From contig JAJEKV010000005.1 of the NCBI GenBank assembly GCA_021234155.1, positions 14,053,449 to 14,117,448 of the forward strand: DNA of 64,000 nucleotides, in the 5' to 3' direction. A program made the position numbers and the translations under genes. The notes beneath the pieces are model-generated. The model ran no database searches, had not been told where the DNA came from, and saw nothing but the letters and a program-made list of their open reading frames with translations. The DNA comes from Isoetes taiwanensis. Lineage: Eukaryota; Streptophyta; Lycopodiopsida; Isoetales; Isoetaceae. Positions 12,817-24,699 of this stretch are shown here, piece by piece (position 1 is the stretch's first letter; each line of letters starts with the position of its first letter).

Positions 12817-13320
12817 TTACCCATGCATTTCCTGAGCAGCAGGAGAAGCTGGTATTACTAGATCCAATGGCGGTGCATCCAAAATGACTGTTTTCTGCAT
12901 TAAAGCATCCAAGCTTTCTGCAGTCATCCCAAAAGTGCATAGGATCAGTTTCGCCATAGCTTCCTGCATCCCCTCGTGGTGTGCAGCCATCCCTGCCAAT
13001 AGTTCATGATGTTGCCGATTCAAAATACTGAAGTGCCGAACAACCCATTCTATACATCTCTTTGCACCAGCATGTATTATAAGGTCAAAGACCTTGTCTT
13101 TCAGATCTCTTTCTGTCATTCCGACTCCAAAAACAGCCATTGATAGCCCAGCATCCACTCTATTGAATGGGCTTAAGGTGGCTTCAAAATCAGCAAAAAA
13201 GGTGGATTTAGGCATATCCACTTTCAGAGACTAGTCAGGGGCCTTGGTTAAAGCATACCTCAGGCCATCCTTGTTCACTCTAGCAACGTCGTTATCGTCT
13301 CTAAACTTGTTAACCCATTG
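12817..13320 (-). pseudogene. unrecognised 134-codon ORF with upstream extension
   Basis: The open minus frame at 12817-13221 encodes 134 residues. The same frame extends upstream to about 13320 through a single TAG, giving WVNKFRDDNDVARVNKDGL before it. The predicted protein is soluble, with a helix-rich middle (HHELLAGMAAHHEGMQEAM) and a Pro/Ala-rich C-terminus. It has normal coding-like amino-acid balance, unlike most frames nearby. I do not recognise a domain and cannot assign a function. It may be an exon or a transposon-encoded segment. The single stop could be real decay or an error. Confidence 0.35.
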
Positions 13321-13523
13321 CTGTTGGAATTAGCTTGGAACAGCTTGAGAGCGAAATGCCAAAAATCTAGTGTAGGGACGGGATTTAATGAGTAGTAAAT
13401 CTTTTAATATTAGGAAAGGGACGAATTTCAGAAATGTTATGAGAGCAGGCTATGCAGATTTTTTATGGCAGACCAAATATGATAGGAAAGTGAAGTGATC
13501 TGTGGTGTGATAAGTTGTGGTAT

Positions 13524-13542
13524 GGGGTGGGGTGGGGTGGGG
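13524..13542 (+). other. G-quadruplex motif
   Basis: Four runs of GGGG are separated by single T residues, which fits the classical four-tract G-quadruplex pattern with one-base loops. It lies about 60 bp upstream of a strongly strand-biased CCACCA satellite, whose complementary strand is also G-rich. Confidence 0.85.
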
Positions 13543-13614
13543 TGTGTGATATTTATAGTGTCATGTGGGTGTGTGCATGTTAAATGTATAATACGTGTGG
13601 ATTCACTATGTTAT

Positions 13615-14135
13615 TTATTCTCCCCACACCCCCTCCTCCCCTCTCACCCCACCACACACCCTTTTCTCCTCCACATTTCCTTCTCCCCAACCCCTTCCCC
13701 ACAATCCCCACCGCCATATTCACCACATTCTTCATTACGACTACACTAGAAGCCCACCATCTCCCACCACCACACTCCACCACATTTATCACCACCACTA
13801 CATTTCACCACACAATCTCTCACTATCATAGTTCACCACATTTCTCACCACCACCACACCACAAAACACCCCACCATCTATTCTACCACTACATTTCATC
13901 CACCATAGACAACCACCACATCTTTGCCGCAACCACATTTATCACCACATTTCAAGCCCATCATCTCCCACCACCACATGCACCACATTCTTCATTACCA
14001 CCACATTGGAAGCCCACCATCTCCCACCACCACAGTCCACCATGTCCCGCACCACACCCCCACCACCATCTCCCACCAATACACTCCACCATCTCCCACC
14101 ACCATACTCCACCATGTCCCACACCACACTTGATA
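13615..14135 (+). repeat. CCACCA / CTCCCACCA satellite-like tract
   Basis: About 520 bp are almost free of G on the plus strand. The tract is built from variants of CACCACCACA, TCTCCCACCACCA and ATTCTTCATTACCACCACA. The period is irregular, with blocks of roughly 20-60 bp recurring. Long apparent ORFs on both strands are artefacts of this composition (His/Pro/Thr-rich or Gly/Trp-rich). The complementary strand carries many GGTGG runs. Confidence 0.85.
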
Positions 14136-14139
14136 CGGT

Positions 14140-14790
14140 TTAAGGAGTTTTTCCGTAATCTTAAATGTTTAGACAAAAACTATGTAGACAAGAAATAAAA
14201 GAGATGGTCTTTGAGACTTATCACAGCTCTTCTCAAGAGCAATTGTACATGGTTTCCACAACCAGGTATGGAGCATCCAGTTTCCTCCCAACCGGATCCA
14301 AAACTAAGGCAATTTTCCAAAGGGGTTTAGTAGGAAAGGAAAAGATCAAGGCTCATTTCCCTTCAGCACAAGATCATCCAATTTACAACAGCTTAAGAAC
14401 TTAGATATGCTCAGACAGAAAACCGTCAAAGATTGGAGGCTCGTCTCAATCTTCGGCTGCACAAGAAAGGCAGTTCTTATACTAGCCGGAGAGCCTCGAA
14501 TGCAGTAACCCAAGCTTTATCAAGTCTGTACAGGTCGGATTTAGGAAGCAACGATAAGAGGCCGGTTTGCTGGTGCCAGAATTGATGACAGGGGCTTTCT
14601 GAATCCCAAATCTGTGCCGACAGCCTTCATTTATAGCCACTCGAACCTTTTTCCATCGGATAAAGGCATCTGCTCCCTGCTATTTTGATCTCCACAGAAT
14701 CCGCCCTTTTTAGGTAAAATTAGTTGCATGAACTTTTCTTGAGGTTTCCTCTTTTTTTTGAAATAATATATTTCTCCCTATTCTTTTGCT
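14140..14790. other. no recognised gene; one 79-codon frame
   Basis: The plus frame 14165-14404 reads as ordinary soluble protein, for example AIFQRGLVGKEKIKAHFPSA, and could be a stray exon. I do not recognise it. The rest of the interval has no coding signal. Confidence 0.35.
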
Positions 14791-14792
14791 TC

Positions 14793-14808
14793 AATAGTTG
14801 CGTATAAT
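14793..14808 (+). repeat. LINE target-site duplication, left
   Basis: The 16 bp AATAGTTGCGTATAAT lies immediately before the LINE fragment and is repeated exactly at 15629-15644 after its poly(A). Confidence 0.9.
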
Positions 14809-15630
14809 TTCCGCTACACATACCTATAGTCCCTCAGGGTGATGTGGTGGTGCAGGTTTGGAAGGTTCATCCAGATGTTGTATCTTCTTGTTTTGTGCGG
14901 TCTTGTTACCGGGTGTTGGCTATTCATGACACTCTGCCCCCTTCAGGCAAGTGGTCTCTGCAGCTTCCGGGTTCTCGATGGCGCTCGGTTTGGACGTGGA
15001 CATGGAGCTCACTTCCCCAATCCGGGTTCGGTGCTTCAGGCGGTGGTGCACCAGCTGTATCGGGGTGAATGTCCTTGTGAGTCGGGTTTAGGCCGGGTGT
15101 GAGCCCTCTTTGCCCTTGTTGTGGCCTTCATCGCGGAGACTGTGGAGCATTATGCGGTTTTATGCCCTCACTTGCGGTTGCCCAGGATTGGGCCGGGCTC
15201 GCTTTGGGGTGAGATTGAATAGCCAACAATTGCTTTGCTTCATGTATATCCTGGTGCTTGGCCAGACGCAGCGAAGCCTTGCATCCTCAGGCGTGGCTTG
15301 GTTGGTGTGGTTGATTTGGAAGCGGGCGGCGGTTGTGGATCTTTCAGGGGATTCACCTGCGGCCTCTCTCGATTCCTCGACTTCGGTACAAGCTATTTCA
15401 AAGCTTTTGGTGTTCCCGGATTAGTAGAGCGGAAGTTTTCCATTTGGCGGGACTTCTTGGGTGTGGTAGATGGTGATGGCCGGTTTAGGCCATGATGAGA
15501 GTTGCAGTTGTTGTGGAGTGTCGAGGTATTACTGTCTCTTTGGGGCAGTTCTCCTTCCTCCTCACTTGCTTTGTAACATTATCATTCTTTTAATATATTG
15601 CTGACACAGTTCTTCAAAAAAAAAAAAAAA
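14809..15630 (+). mobile_element. 5'-truncated LINE (non-LTR retrotransposon) insertion
   Basis: The element is about 820 bp and ends in a 15-base A run (15616-15630). A 16 bp target-site duplication flanks it, the hallmark of target-primed reverse transcription. Its coding remnant resembles the C-terminal zf-RVT region of plant LINE ORF2: a Trp-rich start (WTWTW near 14993), then SPLCPCCGLHRGD near 15100, then ETVEHYAVLCPHLRLP near 15135-15190, spread over two frames. The base composition (GC-rich) differs from the AT-rich surroundings, which fits a fairly recent insertion. The endonuclease and most of the reverse transcriptase are missing, so it cannot be autonomous. Confidence 0.88.
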
Positions 15631-15644
15631 TAGTTGCGTATAAT
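15629..15644 (+). repeat. LINE target-site duplication, right
   Basis: Exact copy of 14793-14808, abutting the poly(A) tail. The first two A residues overlap the tail, so the true duplication may be 14-16 bp. Confidence 0.9.
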
Positions 15645-15744
15645 ATCTTGCCCCTTTTTCTTTTGTCTAATCTTGTAACCATTGGTATTCCTATGCCTCT
15701 TGCCTTAATCCTTTGTTTTTGGACCACTCTCCCTAGCCTGCTCC

Positions 15745-15790
15745 ATATCAACACTCCACCATCTCCCACCACCACATTCCACCACACCAG
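15745..15790 (+). repeat. second short CCACCA tract
   Basis: The sequence CACTCCACCATCTCCCACCA followed by CCACATTCCACC repeats the wording of 14085-14115. It suggests the satellite once extended here, or was copied, before the LINE arrived between them. Confidence 0.7.
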
Positions 15791-16013
15791 GGATAGGTTC
15801 AATACTGTATATGCTTTACCCTCAATATGTATTATTCTAATGATACGACACAAATTTGAAGTATAATATGTCAAAAAATACGAGAAAAAAATTCAGGCAT
15901 CGAAAACTTTTCGCGTAAGCAAGACCTCGGGCCGTAAAGTTTAAAAGTATATTTCGACAAAAGGGGATTCAGCGTAAACAAAACAACCATTTCGCTACGG
16001 AAAATTAATTTTT
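15791..16013. other. left flank of the tandem array
   Basis: No gene is seen. The stretch contains TTTTCGCGTAAGC at about 15907, the inverse of the CGCTTACGCGAAA found in the first bases of units 2 and 3. It ends in a T run that merges into the TTTCTT microhomology at the unit start. Confidence 0.5.
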
Positions 16014-16870
16014 TTTCTTCGTCTTTCCTTCGCTTCACTTGCCGAAACCTCGGCTTTCGCTTTTAAACAAAAACTTTTTTTTTTTCGGCCTACGAGGGAA
16101 AAAAAATACGGAAAATAATGTGATTTAACTTAAAAATATATATTTTTTTGATCTTTATAATGCCAAGAAAAGTAATTCCGTATGTACGTAATCTATCCCC
16201 ACCACTCTTACAAATGTCCCACCACTCCTACTACTACCACACATTTGGTGTATGGTATATGTGGTGGATGGTGTATATGAAGGAAATTAAGCTATAGAAA
16301 TGCCCGACAAATCTTATCTATTCAAATTATATTTCTAAGTAGCTTGCTAGATCTCTTTAAGCAACCCTTTCGAATAGACTTCAAATAATGAAATTATACA
16401 ATCAAACCATTGAATATGCTACAAGAAAACTATCAGAAGCAATGGTATTGACCAACATTGTAGATCACGCTGACCGATTCTTTGAAGCCCAAGCTCGGAT
16501 CTAGTTCGCCTTCCGCTTCAGAAACTCAATTAATCCACCGATAATCCAAATGTAAATCTCCTTTTTGTTTTATAAGTATAGCTCAATCCGCCGCTATGGC
16601 GGACCGATCGAAAGCAAAGATTTAAACAATACTTCTTAATTTAGAACTTGAATAAAAAAGTTCCCCTCAAAAATATGCTAGGTGTCAAATCTCTAATAAA
16701 CTGCTATGAATATTTAAATGGTTCTTTAACCATTGCTTCACTTGCACATATTAGTTGCATCTTAACAATAACTTAGCAATAACCTAGCTTAGCATGACCC
16801 CAGATCCATGATCTCACATTTAAGGCTAGACCATATATAATTATAACATGATAATCTCTTACAGTATAGC

Positions 16871-17018
16871 GTGTAGAATGTGTGGTGTAGAATATGTGTT
16901 ATGTGGTATATGGTATGTGCTCTGTGGTGTGTGGTGTGGCATGAGTTTAGTATCGTCTATTTAGTAGTTATGATGTGTGTGGTGTATGGTGTGGTGTAGT
17001 GTGGTGTGTTGTGTGGTA
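16871..17018 (+). repeat. TG-rich satellite, unit 1
   Basis: Irregular runs of GTGTGGTGT and ATGTGGTATATGG, almost C-free on the plus strand. Equivalent tracts lie in units 2 and 3. Confidence 0.8.
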
Positions 17019-17129
17019 ACATACACAGCACTAAGGTGCTCGTTGCAATAAGTGAATATGATGTGTGGGGGCATGGTATGGTGCATGGATCCTAACAGTT
17101 TAGTGTTTATTTCATGAGATGCTATTGTT

Positions 17130-18170
17130 CAAGGGGTTCAAAGACCAACATCCACAAATTAAGATTCGTCTTCGAGCTTTTGAGAAGCTAAAACCTTAGT
17201 TTGGTGTGAAATTGAAGGACTTCAATAATTGATGTTGCATTCAACATGTGAGCATGCAAATGCTAGTGGATGGACTCAATGGGATGAGAACTAGACATCC
17301 TAAGAATTGCACTCATTTGTGATGTGTGTATATCATATGAAATTGGTCAATGCGAGGTACACCAAAGATAAAGTTGCAAGTACAAGAAGCCCTGTGGAGA
17401 TCTATATTGTGTCCAAAGAGTGAATTAGATGAGTTTCACAAGAAGACGCGTGCATCCTTGGACATTGTGAGTTGTGTGGAATCAAGAAGTTCTAGACATG
17501 TCCCGGAAGAAAGTGGCAGAATGTGGAAGTGAAATGGGAGTACATTGACTACGAGAAAGACAACGCCTCGAAGTTCTCATAGGAGATTGACTCATCAAGA
17601 TAAATGAGACCGAACCCAAGGAGCTTCTAGATAAATCGAAGAGTGTCTAAAACTCTTTCCACTGCATAATTTCAGACACCAATGGCGGGCAAAACAATTT
17701 AAAGAGCTTATAGAGAATCTACCAACAGATGCATGTCTTTTCAGAGTGGATTTCTGACGAGAACTATACATTCAAGGAACAAGAGGAGGTGCAAATAGTT
17801 ACTGGGTCAATAACCGGATTACCATTTTGGTTCAAATAACATATCAGTATGACTCAATGGTAGATGAGGTTATCAAAGAAACACATTACTATGTATCAGA
17901 TGATAGGAAACACGATACTTTGTTTGTGCAACCGCTTAGGGTCCGGGTTCGGGATCACCTACAAGACAAAATTTCCACTGAGGACCCTTGGATCAAGCAG
18001 GGAAATTCTAGCTGAGTGTCACGCGAGATTTTGGAAGAGATCAAGAAGAAAATAGAAGAACAACAAAAACTAAAGAAACAGAGTGCGCAATAAGACTTTC
18101 TTGAATATAAATTAGAATACAATGAACTCTTGCCAAGCAAGAGAAATGAAGCGAGACGAGGCTAAAATCT
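17130..18170 (+). pseudogene. P1: truncated transposase-like gene, unit 1
   Basis: Counterpart of the better preserved 46735-47770 copy. Here the reading frame is broken more often. Examples are CTCATTTGTGATG in place of the Cys codons of unit 3 near 17318, and an altered stretch at 17738-17795 over the VVDFTENY motif. The 17827-18015 frame still reads ITYQYDSMVDEVIKETHYYV. Confidence 0.7.
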
Positions 18171-18465
18171 CAATCTAAAAACTCAAGATCTATCTCTATT
18201 GATATATATAGTACAATGGCCTCAGGCCCAAAATAGGTAGATGGCAGATCTCGGTCACCAACTCCTGGATCAACGATGAATTGGGAATCTAGCAAAGACC
18301 TTCATTAGTGCCTCGAATCCCGCTAAGTTAAGGTCGACTCCCGAGGTCGCTTTCTTTGGGGCGTGGACTTCTGCATGGCTTTTGGCGGGGGCATGGGTCT
18401 GCTATCTGATGCTTGACCTGGTCCTTTGTTTCTGCCCTGCTGTGTGGAACTTAAGAATAGTCACT
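18171..18465. other. spacer before MITE, unit 1
   Basis: No coding signal. It contains TATTGATATATATAGTACAATGGCC, which is AT-rich and promoter-like but without a gene next to it. The same spacer is present in units 2 and 3. Confidence 0.4.
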
Positions 18466-18787
18466 GGGTGAAAGCATGCTACGGTGTACCACTTTTAGAA
18501 CCCTCAAAAGTACCTACACTGGGTACTTTTAAAACTGGTACTTTCTGTTTTTTCTTCCCATTAAAATCAATCCAAAAATTTTGAATTGAAGTTCAACAAC
18601 ATGTCAATCTATAGTAGTAGAGGATAACAAAACTATTAGAGACTAAAATGAATGAACCAACTCTCAAACTTATTGTTTATTGAGGCATTTATGCAAGTTC
18701 TTAGTACCCAATGTTGGGTACTTTTTTGGGTAGTTTTGCACTCCCTAAAAAGAACTTTAGATTGTACACCATAGCATGCTTTCACCC
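18466..18787 (+). mobile_element. MITE-like element, unit 1
   Basis: The 322 bp element has terminal inverted repeats: GGGTGAAAGCATGCTACGGT at the left and its near-exact complement ending GCATGCTTTCACCC at the right. It is flanked by CACT on both sides (18462-18465 and 18788-18791), a likely 4 bp target-site duplication. The interior repeats GGGTACTTTT in both directions and encodes nothing. It fits a miniature inverted-repeat transposable element. The superfamily is unclear because the CACT flank could also be read as part of a CACTG-type terminus. Confidence 0.75.
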
Positions 18788-18959
18788 CACTGCCTCGAGG
18801 TATAGGACTAACACTTTCCCCCTCCCTCCCTCCCCCCCACCAAAGAACACTCGGTGGAGAAAAGGCGTGAACGGTTTCGGGAGGTGGAAAACCAAGAACC
18901 TTCTCAAAAATCATCATGTCTACTATGTGGGCATGTGTCAGTATGATACTTCTGTATCA

Positions 18960-21792
18960 GATCTTGCCTATCTTTGAGCGCATCAGAAGTATGGACCTCA
19001 ATTGAAGGTGATGACATACTGGCATTCGATGAGAAGGCGAGTCTAAAGACCAAAGGCACCAGCACTAGCATTAGGATTGCAAGAGTAGATAGGGGGTTCC
19101 GCAAATGGAACACCGAAGGAGACACTTTAGGGCTGCAATGCATTCCAACTTTTTACGGTGAACTCGGGGGGATCGGAAGACGCATCAAAGATGCTCTAGA
19201 AATTGTGTGAGGCCCCGCATCGCTTGAACAGGGGTTTTCCAACCTCGTTCATTCTGAATATAGATCCAATTCCGAGTATGCTCCAATGTTTCTCCTTCCC
19301 GCCGCATGCAATCGACACACAAAGCGCGGATCCCACCAAAGATCCAGAGAAATGTGAGCGGTGGTCCAATCGGGCGCGGACCAGCCCGATCCTTGATTCA
19401 AAAGGAGGAGCCAATCTGATGTTAAAAATTGATGGCGTGGAGGTGCTCCCAATGAGGCATACCGATGGTTCTATGGAGGAGGTCAGATCATGGGTCAGCG
19501 GGCTTGATCACGGAATTCTTGAAGGAGATCAGCATCCAAAGTCTGACACCATTGTTCCCAACCAGAACACGAAAGGAGAGTGTTGACAGGAGGAGGAACC
19601 CAGTCCGTGGAAATAGTTTCACTTTCAAGATATGCACTAAGAGTGTTGAAACCTCCAATATAATCGTAGAAATATTTGAGCAAACTGAATTCCCATGTCT
19701 TCATGCAAGTTCTTGCGAACCTATTGCGAGTTTCTACAATCCGGAAGGGCAGGTGATGAGCAAGCTCATGCATGTACTCGACCTTGAGGGTGTTGGTCCA
19801 TGTCTGATCATGAAGATATTCTCCGGTGTCAAAAACCATTTTGCATCAGGGTTGCCTTGAAAACCACGGTTTGGACCATCAGTGAATTTGTCTTGGGTGT
19901 CTGCCAAATAAAAATCATGGATCACATACGCCATGGATTGAACCAGGCGAAAGATGAAGAATTCGGGATCATTACAAGTAATAAGCCCATATACCGTGAG
20001 AGCAATACGTAAAACCTTTGTCTTCAATGGAGAGATCGTGCCAAATGATGAAAAAAAATCATTAGTGTTGAGAGATCCTCCAAGCTTGCCATTACCGTAA
20101 TACCACTTAAGCATAAAAGATGTCGCGAGAGACCATAGTCCGTGATAGCTTGTTGGTGTGGGAAAATCATCTGGAACATGGACCGCTATTGAAATATAAC
20201 TCGCGGCCGATTCGAGCATCTTCGCCAGATCAATGGCCTGTTGCAACCGATTTTCCATGTCACGATCTTATTGTCCTTCTCGCCAAGAAGGCGCAGTTGG
20301 TCTCCATCTTCCCCGTGAGAATGCATGGCCTATGATGATGACGGGCCTTCAAAGGAGAGCTGCAACCCAAGGCTCACAATTTCGCCCATCAATCAACTTC
20401 GTTTGAGCTTCGACAAGCCGAGTTTGCAAGACCGCGGACTGTGGTCTCAATTGTTGCTAGTTGGCCTTCTAAAGCAGAAATACGAATTTCAGCTTGTTCG
20501 ACAGCATGTAGATGACGGGTGTACTCATTGTGTAATCCCATATACAGGGCCTGACTGTCAGCCAGAATTTTATCTTTGTCTTTGAGTTGAGCCAGAAGGT
20601 CTTGGATAGTAGCCTGAAGTTGAATTTGTTGGTCTTCGACTGTAGCGCATGCGTTTTGTTCATTCTCGAGAGCCTCACGGGCCTCTAGTAGAGCAGAATG
20701 TTTAATCTGCTATCTTCCAGAGTCTGGATTTGGATGGTAGCTGCCTGAAGATCATGGTGGACAGCATCCATAGAATCCATATACTCTTTGACTTCATTCA
20801 TGAAGTGCTCTTGAGAGTCGACAATTTGTTCATGCTGATACAAGGCGCGTCTAGACAGAAGAGGCACCAGAGGGTGAAGAGGCAATGGTGGTTGCGGAAT
20901 GACAGGAGCAGTATTTTGAGAGACTTGCTGGGAGGTGGAACCTTTAATTCGTGTGCATTGAGAGGAAGGAACATTGATAATGGGAGCGTTGCATGGTTCT
21001 TGTTATGGTTGTGCGTCAGGATGTGGACGAGATGTTTCTTCTTCTTGAAGTTCCAAAATGGCGTGGATAGTGGACAATATATGACTTGAAGCAGCCAGTA
21101 AGTGGCTTCTAGATTCCTAGTTGACATATGACCGATTCATGGAGGCGGTTAATAATTGCTTGAAAATGGGCACCCATAGCGCATTCTAGGCCTGAACTTG
21201 AGATTGGACGCTGAGACGATCGACTTTCATGGAGGTGGCGCTTAAACATGATTTGAGGCCAATCAACAAAGCTTGTGGAATATATGGCAGCAATGATGGT
21301 GTGAAAGAAAGGTTTGTTAATGTGGGTATTCTTAATGGAATAACCATAGAACTTTCACCACAAAAACTTCACAAAGGTTTCATGGGGCTTTGCAATGTTC
21401 GTGAACTTGTGAGTGGTGGCCGATATGGTGTTTGGCCATAAATCAGACATCGTGGTCCCCGCAGCAGCCCAATTCAAAGAAGGAGATTGACGAGGTAATT
21501 CAAATACTTGAGCCAAAAGGTTCTGATTGAGGGTGATGTTGTGATGATCCATCATCATCTAGTAACCTGCATCGGTCTTGATGAGATGGGCAACAAACTG
21601 CCGGAATTGAGACAGATTAGGAACAGGGAGTTCTTGTTTGGAAAATTCAAACAACCCTCCCTTTTCAGCTTCTCGATTGAACCTTGAAGAGGGTCACCAA
21701 CAAAGAGCAGCTTGAAAAATAACTGATTCAAAGAGGGCCGATCCATAGGTACGGTGGCCTAAAGAGTAGGGAGCTTTGGAGAAGCTGCCCAT
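18960..21792 (-). pseudogene. coiled-coil protein gene of unknown function, unit 1
   Basis: Minus-strand counterpart of 33790-36613. It has more frame breaks than units 2 and 3, many at sites where those units have CAG or CTG and this one has CG or CCG (for example 20195-20300). Its largest pieces are 19734-20258 and 19495-19839. Confidence 0.55.
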
Positions 21793-22234
21793 GACGATCG
21801 ACGATTTTTTTTTTGAAGCGAATCAATGAAGAGCAAAGAAGTTGCGAAAGATTTTAGAGCGCGCGTCTGTTCAAGAAGATTTTTATAGAGAACTTCAGAA
21901 GGGGAATCTGAACCGGTGATGGTGCCGATGGCGTGAGAGATGAAGGAAGCATCTGGAACTCAAAATTTTTGGTTATGTCCCAAACATCAACTAAGAGTAA
22001 ATGAAGGATGGAGATGAACTACGAATGAACGGACTGACGAAGAATGATTTTCGACTATCATGGAAGCGTAATAAATATGGGCAACTCGAGAGTCTAAGGT
22101 TATAAAGAAAGGTGGTGGCAGAGACAAACAAAGACAAGGAGAGAGGTTCCTTGAAATCTTTGATTGAATGTACCGGCATGCACATCACGCCAGAAGTTTG
22201 ATTGGGCCCACGAGGGTAGCTCACAAAAGGTAGG

Positions 22235-22245
22235 ACTATATAAGG
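22235..22245 (+). promoter_or_regulatory. TATA box, unit 1
   Basis: ACTATATAAGG, a good plant TATA element, 38 bp before an ATG at 22283. It is conserved in all three units. The short ORF it would serve is frameshifted here. Confidence 0.5.
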
Positions 22246-22599
22246 CAAGCAAGGTTCGAAGGAGAGCACCAATTAGCGAACGATGGATATGCCCAACACT
22301 ATGGCGAGAAGAACTGCTGAGTGGATCACCCGCAAAATGAATGACTTTGATTTCCGGAAGTTGAAGAATTGGGGAATTCGGATGGATGGGTGGTCGGCTA
22401 GTTCATGGACAATCCGGACCCTATGATCTAACCCTCGTGATGTGGTCCTCGCATCTTCGTTGGGACACGAGCAAAGGCGTGTACTTGATCCCGCGACGCC
22501 TATGTCGCTACTAATCCAAACCAGGTTTTTAAATTAGCATTTTGTTCATAGGGCTGAGCCCTTAGCGATAAATATGGGCAAGGCCCAATTTTGTTGTAA

Positions 22600-23800
22600 C
22601 CCACGCCTTTTAAATATATAAGTGTTTGGACTCATTCTTCGCCTCTCATTCCTCAAATTGTGTCGGTTTTGTCTATATGAAAGAGTTTAAGGCAAAAAGC
22701 CATTAACCGTAGTGGGTAATGGAGTGCCATCTAACTCGCCAGCTTGAAGCACACTTGGTCGCACCACTTTTTAAGAATTTAATAAGGACCAAGCCACCGA
22801 AATTTCAATTGTTCTCGAAAATTTTTATATCCGAATCAAAAGAAAACTAAATCTCCTTCCTTGAATGTCTTTTCTTTGATGTATTTATCATTCCAAAGAT
22901 TTCTTAACCATTGTCCAAAGAACTCAAGATAAGCATCTTTGTCAAGCTCATCTAATTGTTGTAATTGATAAACATGCTCCCCGGAAAGCAGCAGTGGATC
23001 ATGCATAGTAGCAAGTTGGAAACGGGGACGGAAGAATATACTCAATAGGCATGAGAGCTTCTTGACCGCAGACCAATTTAAATGGTGTTTGTCCCTGCTG
23101 GTAATTTTGAAACCGATGTTGTAAGCCCACAAAACAAGAGGTAATCTTTCCCGCCAATCAGTTTTAGAAGCGTCACAAATTTTCTTCAAGATGTTGATGA
23201 GTGTCTTATTTATGCTTTCAGAAGGCCATTTCTTTGGGCGGATAATAAGGATTACTCTTCCTATGATGAATGTGCAAATAGTCCATCCAATTCTTTGATC
23301 GTCGATTTACAAAATGAACACCTCGGTCACCGAAGTTCCGGGGGGATACCGGGCATGTGATGACATGCGTGTAAAGGACCTTAGCCATGCTTGCAACAAG
23401 ATACCGTGAAGTGCGTGAGGCCTTTGTCCACTTAGTGGCATAATCTGTGAGAACCAAGATGTAGCGAGCACCGGGAATGCCGCTACCGGTGGATCCATGG
23501 GCCCAATAAGATCCATTTCCCATTTGCCGGCGGGTAACGGCATGGCAACCGGTGTTAAAGGAAGAAAATCCACGCATTACCACCGGGCAAATATTATAGT
23601 TGGGCGCAGCATGAGCATGGGCGCCCTTGAAGAGCGCCAAAATAGCCAACTAGAAGAATTTTTGGCGCCTCCGGTATCACCACTAAAATGTCCTCCACGA
23701 AGACCTTCATGGGCTTGGCGAACAATCTCTGGGACTTCATAAGGAAGAACACACCGACGCAAAACCATGTCCTTGCCACGCTTATAGAGATGTCCTGGGC
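22600..23800 (-). pseudogene. Ty3/gypsy integrase remnant, unit 1
   Basis: Counterpart of 52270-53470 and more frameshifted. The first catalytic segment (WEMDLIGPMDPP) and the pre-core zinc-binding HEGLRGGHFSG (23577-23768 frame) remain readable. Confidence 0.8.
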
Positions 23801-24640
23801 AGGGTAGCCCTTAAGCTCGAAATATCGCCAAAAGGCTATTTTTAGACATTTGCCCTTTTTTCACTCTTTTGTTGAGTAGGATCAATTAGGAGTGGTGCCA
23901 ATAAAATATCGCCACCTTGTCTACGAATTTTTCTCCCTCCACTCATAAGTTAGCCTACTTCACCAAATGATGGATTCTTGGATTAGCCCCATGTGAATTT
24001 TTATTCTTGGTAATTATTCTAAAATCAGCCCCTTAACCCCCAAAAATCATGTAAAATTAATAAAATTCTATTCTTGATGAGTTTTTGAATTGTCATTCAC
24101 CTCCGTGAAAAAAAAGAGAAAGGGGGGAGGGACCATGCATGATATGGATTTCATGATCCGACTCCAACATCCGTGTATGCAATCTCAAGTATTTTTGCTT
24201 TTGGTCTCATTTGTTTGTCCAATCTTAAAAAGATGGCTGAAATCAAATGTGGCTTGCCCACCATAATATGCAATTATGCCTCGGCTAATTTTGTGTACTT
24301 GGTTGTTTAGCCCTTAGTGTGGAGCTATTGAGATTTACAATCGATAAGCCGCCACGAGGTATGTTGTAGAGTAGTTATAGTTGGTTTGCTTATCCATTTT
24401 ATCGTAATACTTGCCCTCTTGATTTGGTTATGAGGCAATTGATTCTCTTGGGTAGAAGCATGAAAGGGTGTCTTGTATTTCTTGCAAATTGATGTAAAAA
24501 AATACACTAGCTTAAAGTGAATTTAAGGTAAAATTTGAATTTTACATGGGCTGCCTATCATTAATGCTTGTGGTCCACGGAGATTCTTTGCAATTATTTT
24601 TGGCAACCTACCTAATTTGGGGCACGCTTTGAGTTTTGAA
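23801..24640. other. spacer between integrase and P2, unit 1
   Basis: No clear gene. The first 150 bp may be the decayed RNase H-to-integrase linker of the gypsy element on the minus strand. The rest is AT-rich, with a G-run (GGGGGGAGGGACC at about 24122). Equivalent spacers lie at about 38660-39480 and 53470-54290. Confidence 0.4.
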
Positions 24641-24699
24641 CTCCCTCCACAGGATTGAAGCTACCGGATTGAAACCCCTTTCTCATTGGAACCAAGAAT

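Noticed and set aside
13584-14198. 204-codon plus-strand ORF rich in Pro, His and Thr
   Set aside because: It lies entirely within the CCACCA satellite; all three plus frames and the minus frames are open for the same compositional reason.
18974-19210. 78-codon plus-strand ORF reading like a soluble protein
   Set aside because: It overlaps the C-terminal part of the minus-strand coiled-coil gene and is not kept open in the other two units.
22260-22700. LTR of the gypsy element between the integrase and coiled-coil genes
   Set aside because: I found no matching second LTR, no TG...CA bounded pair and no primer-binding site, so an LTR could not be supported.
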